Assembly (NCBI GenBank): GCA_008973525.1
Contig: WACJ01000436.1
Location: 86,203 to 150,202 of the forward strand
Length of the DNA stretch: 64,000 bases
Direction: 5' to 3'
Source of the DNA: Stenopsyche tienmushanensis
Lineage: Eukaryota > Arthropoda > Insecta > Trichoptera > Stenopsychidae
The notes under the pieces were generated by a model that was given only the letters and a program-made list of their open reading frames with translations, was not told the origin of the DNA and searched no databases. Shown in pieces: positions 60,801 through 64,000 of this stretch (within the stretch, counting starts at the first letter, position 1; each line of letters opens with the position of its first letter). Made by a program: the position numbers and the translations under genes.

Positions 60801-63649
60801 TTATATAATGAAAATATTTTTTCGATTGCTCATTATTTTTTTATTTTCCAATATTTATTCTTAAGTGTAGTCTAAGCTATACACAATATTATACAAAGTA
60901 AAAATATATTTAGTTTTTTTGCTGCAAATCACTTGTTAAGAACTTAGGACTTCCATGGTGAAGAATGTCATCACTCGCGCACCGACATACGTAACTCCCC
61001 TCACTCCCACTACTATACTTTGTCAAACTTTAAAAAAATATTTTTATGTTATATAAAGATCACCTAATCAACACATTAAATATCAATATTCTATATTAAA
61101 TGCTTTTCGCATAAAAAAAATGTTAAAAAACCGATCACTTTTAAGCCTAACAAGATAGAAATGTCCATTAAGGGCTAAAAACACAATGTATTTTACGAAT
61201 TTATACTTTCATTCACATAATCTGATAATTAATGTAATTCTTATATTTGCACCATCATAATTATCTTCAATGATGTTAACGTCTTAATATCCTTACTGGC
61301 ATTTTAAATATTAAAAATGGGGATTCAGGTCTGCAAATAATACAGTTCTTGTAATAATATAAAATCAAAAGGTTTTTCTTTTCAATAATATTATTTTTTA
61401 CGATTCATTTTTGCAGTTTTCTACAGTTTTGTGATATTAAAATGAATTAAAGCTAAAAAAGATTTTAAATCTAAAGTAAATTCTGTTGAGAATTGATTTA
61501 ATATTTGATTTATATATGAATTAATCAAACGATTAAAATTTAAATATTAAAAAAATCACGTAAATATTATCATCAAATGAAGAAGTGCGATCATTCAATT
61601 TTTTTTTCAAATCAAAATTTCTTATATTTTTAACACTTCTTTTCTTATATTAAAGATTTCTTTCGATTGATACGTACGTATTAGTGCTCTACATAGAAAG
61701 GGCGAGAAATGTGAAAGTAGCGGTATGCATATCATCTTAAAGTTTAATTGAGTCCCGCCACTCCAGGCGGGAGAACGGCCGAGATTGCTCGGGGAATCCC
61801 CTGGGGAAGCCGGTTCATCCCTCCGTGCCACCCACCGCCACCCACTGCGTACCTCGCGAACCCCCCATAATACCGCGACACTTCACTTAGCCCTTGCCTC
61901 TCATCCGACCAATCAAAAGGTCATCTCTTTTAAATAATCCATACTCAAATAGATTTAATAATCAAAAAGACGCATTTGAGGCATTATTTAATATTTGTTA
62001 TTTATGCCAACCGTGAAGATACACGATAAGATGGTTTTGCTCATTTCAAAATGCATATGCAAAACCCACTTGTGATTTGCTCGAAGCGCACAATGCATTT
62101 CAAATGGCTATTATAATTTTCAAATCGAGTAGAAGAAATTTCTCTGGAAATGTTGGAGAAATCCCCGGGGATTGTGGGTGTGAAATACGAGATGATCAAA
62201 CAAATTATAAAAGATGGTGATTCCGCCATTCTCATGGGGGACTTTATTCTTCGAAACTATAAAAAATTGGCCGAGAAAATTTATAAAGTTATAATCATTT
62301 TTATAAATGCATTGTAATTAATGCACATTATCATGCAGCACAGGATACCATATTCAAAATCGATTTGTATTATAGAAACTTAATGCGGGCTTGAATGTTT
62401 TACAAGAATTACATGAGTGTTTCGTCCATTGAGTCCTATAATAAATGTTCCATATATAATATTCCTTATCAAATTCCGCAGAAAAACCACGCTTGAAGAA
62501 ACCCAATTGAGATTACATTATTATTTTGGGTTTGATGGGGTCATCAGAAGCCGTGTCCATTACCTACTTTAATCTGTATCTGTACTGGTACGCAATAACG
62601 GGGTAACGTAAAAACTTTCACAATTAAGAGATTTTATGGGGCCAGATCCAACCTGCTCGACTGGCGGCTGCTCTCCACGGGATGTGTGACGTCCTCGTCT
62701 TCGGAGAGTCCTCTTACGACGTCTCACCCCTGGTAACCTGTCGACGTGGCTCTGCCACCCCGACCCGTGTATTATCCGTTTCGCCCCCCTCAGTTGCTGG
62801 GTGCGGGCACAAACGTTTTTGTAATGTATAAATTAGATATATATTTCTGAGAACGCTCTCAGGAGTCGCTAGACGGCCTTCGTGCGCTGGGAAAACAGGG
62901 AATTCGCAATGAAAAATAGACCATGCCCTTAAAAATCACAACGTCTCCCGATTCCGAGTTCGACTTAAAATTTGAATGAGAAATTTACAATGTTGACGCT
63001 ATAGACGTTAATAAAATCATTTATAGTCTATTACCAGACTCGGGACTTAAACGAGCCCCAAATAGACCATGTTAATAGGCAGTGGCAAGAAAATTGGCAT
63101 CGGCGAAAGATGCTCACATATGGGAGTTGGAGAGAAATAGCGATCTGGGGCCATCGCGAGGCCCCAAAGTGTTTAATTGTTGAAGCGGGTCGCGAGGGCA
63201 GAGGTCGCCAGTGGTGGTACGCGATCTCCCTTATTGGTCCCTCTAGCCTAGCCACCCTCATCCCTGTAATACAGCGATTATCATAACGCCAAACGAGCCC
63301 TCACTGCGGTGAGCTCTCTCCGCGGAATTGTTAAGTGATTCGACAGCCCTCACACCATTTTTTGACGACACACATCCTACCATTGCATAAATATTTCATT
63401 ACTAATCAACTATAGTTTGCACTTTCATCTGAATTATCTTTAAAAAGTCCTGATGAAATGTTGGTATAATAGCTTAGATTGCATAGATGATGAAAATACT
63501 CCAGAATAATTGCTATAAATGCGATATATATGCGATTATTTACGTGTACGTAGTTAATAATTAGTAATCAGAAATAAAAACAATTAACGTACTATATATT
63601 TTTATACCTTTTATTTCTACTGCATTTTTTAAACCTTTTGATCATACAA
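60801..63649. other. Non-coding; islands at about 61690-61930, 62030-62300, 62470-63350
   Basis: Bases 60801-61650 are AT-rich. Island 62470-63350 is the largest near the right edge, with GTGACGTCCTC and CGACGTCTCAC around 62685-62730 and ATTTTATGGGGCC near 62630. Openings at 61622-61831, 62041-62235 and 63031-63261 (all minus) have no domain. Confidence 0.45.
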
Positions 63650-63705
63650 GTAGTCCCCTTGATCATGAGGGATATGTTTTGAAGAAGGCGCGATTAACGA
63701 GGGAA
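63650..63705 (+). repeat. Repeat fragment shared with 53103-53177
   Basis: GTAGTCCCCTTGATCATGAG through GCGCGATTAACGAGGG matches the complement of 53103-53177. It has no ORF and no paired end. Confidence 0.45.
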
Positions 63706-64000
63706 TCACTTGGTTCTGTGTCGTAAAAAATAATCTATATGTTTGGCTTATCTACCACAACAAAATAATATTATTTAATAGTTTCTGTTACTGACAAGTC
63801 AATTAAAAATATATATTTTGTATTGTTTGTAAATATATTTCGTATTATGTGTACGCAGGAAGATAAGGATCTTTGACAGTATAAGGATATTTGACGAGGT
63901 CACGAGTTCATTTTTGGCTGCATGTGTTTATCTTTGATATATTAAAGACGTTATTTACACACTGACACTTTGACTACAGTATATTGCCCTCAAACATTAC
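63706..64000. other. AT-rich right edge
   Basis: Nothing recognised. Confidence 0.5.

Noticed and set aside
1..64000. Defence islands, CRISPR arrays, prophage or operon-like clusters
   Set aside because: No such signals; the DNA is eukaryotic in character throughout.

Overview
This is an AT-rich nuclear window from an animal, most likely an insect or another arthropod. The evidence is the set of transposon families (several mariner types, pogo/Tigger, hAT, TTAA-target elements, tRNA-derived SINEs), eukaryotic splice signals, and the absence of dense ORFs, operons or ribosome-binding sites. The species cannot be named from the sequence.

Almost nothing here is host protein-coding. The one host exon I can support is a 42-nt microexon at 26737-26778 on the + strand, with a good branch point, polypyrimidine tract, AG acceptor and GTAAGT donor. 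No other convincing exon was found, so the window is best read as long introns, or a gene desert, of a gene transcribed left to right. Most ORFs of 60-120 codons are chance openings in non-coding DNA.

Two kinds of DNA alternate. About thirty short, GC-richer, repeat-poor islands (for example 3720-4290, 17640-18340, 29550-30260, 44740-45240, 50540-51310, 59560-60390, 62470-63350) recur every 1-4 kb. They look like conserved non-coding or regulatory elements of a developmental locus, an inference that needs cross-species alignment. Three CTCF-like motifs lie at 4242, 27583 and 55501; the last fits the full consensus.

Between the islands lie decayed mobile elements. There are six pieces of mariner/IS630 transposase (6716-7040, 8597-9388, 19495-20219, 22491-22862, 42139-42925, 45827-46714) and a pogo/Tigger 3' end (18890-19270). 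Two hAT-like elements are present: 784-1007 with a perfect 8-bp target duplication, and 32876-33775. Two TTAA-flanked elements carry remnants of the animal 'Mutator-like transposase domain' family (27897-29392 and 49331-50249) and may be Kolobok-like. A five-copy TTAA MITE family, a four-copy TA MITE family, a two-copy TIR repeat, a long-TIR MITE (56097-56739) and several SINE fragments complete the set. Two nestings give insertion order: a TTAA MITE inside a hAT element (33219-33642) and a mariner inside an older repeat (45827-46714).

I found no tRNA or rRNA gene, CRISPR array or defence system. The most interesting items are the TTAA/Mutator-like elements, the isolated microexon and the dense non-coding islands.
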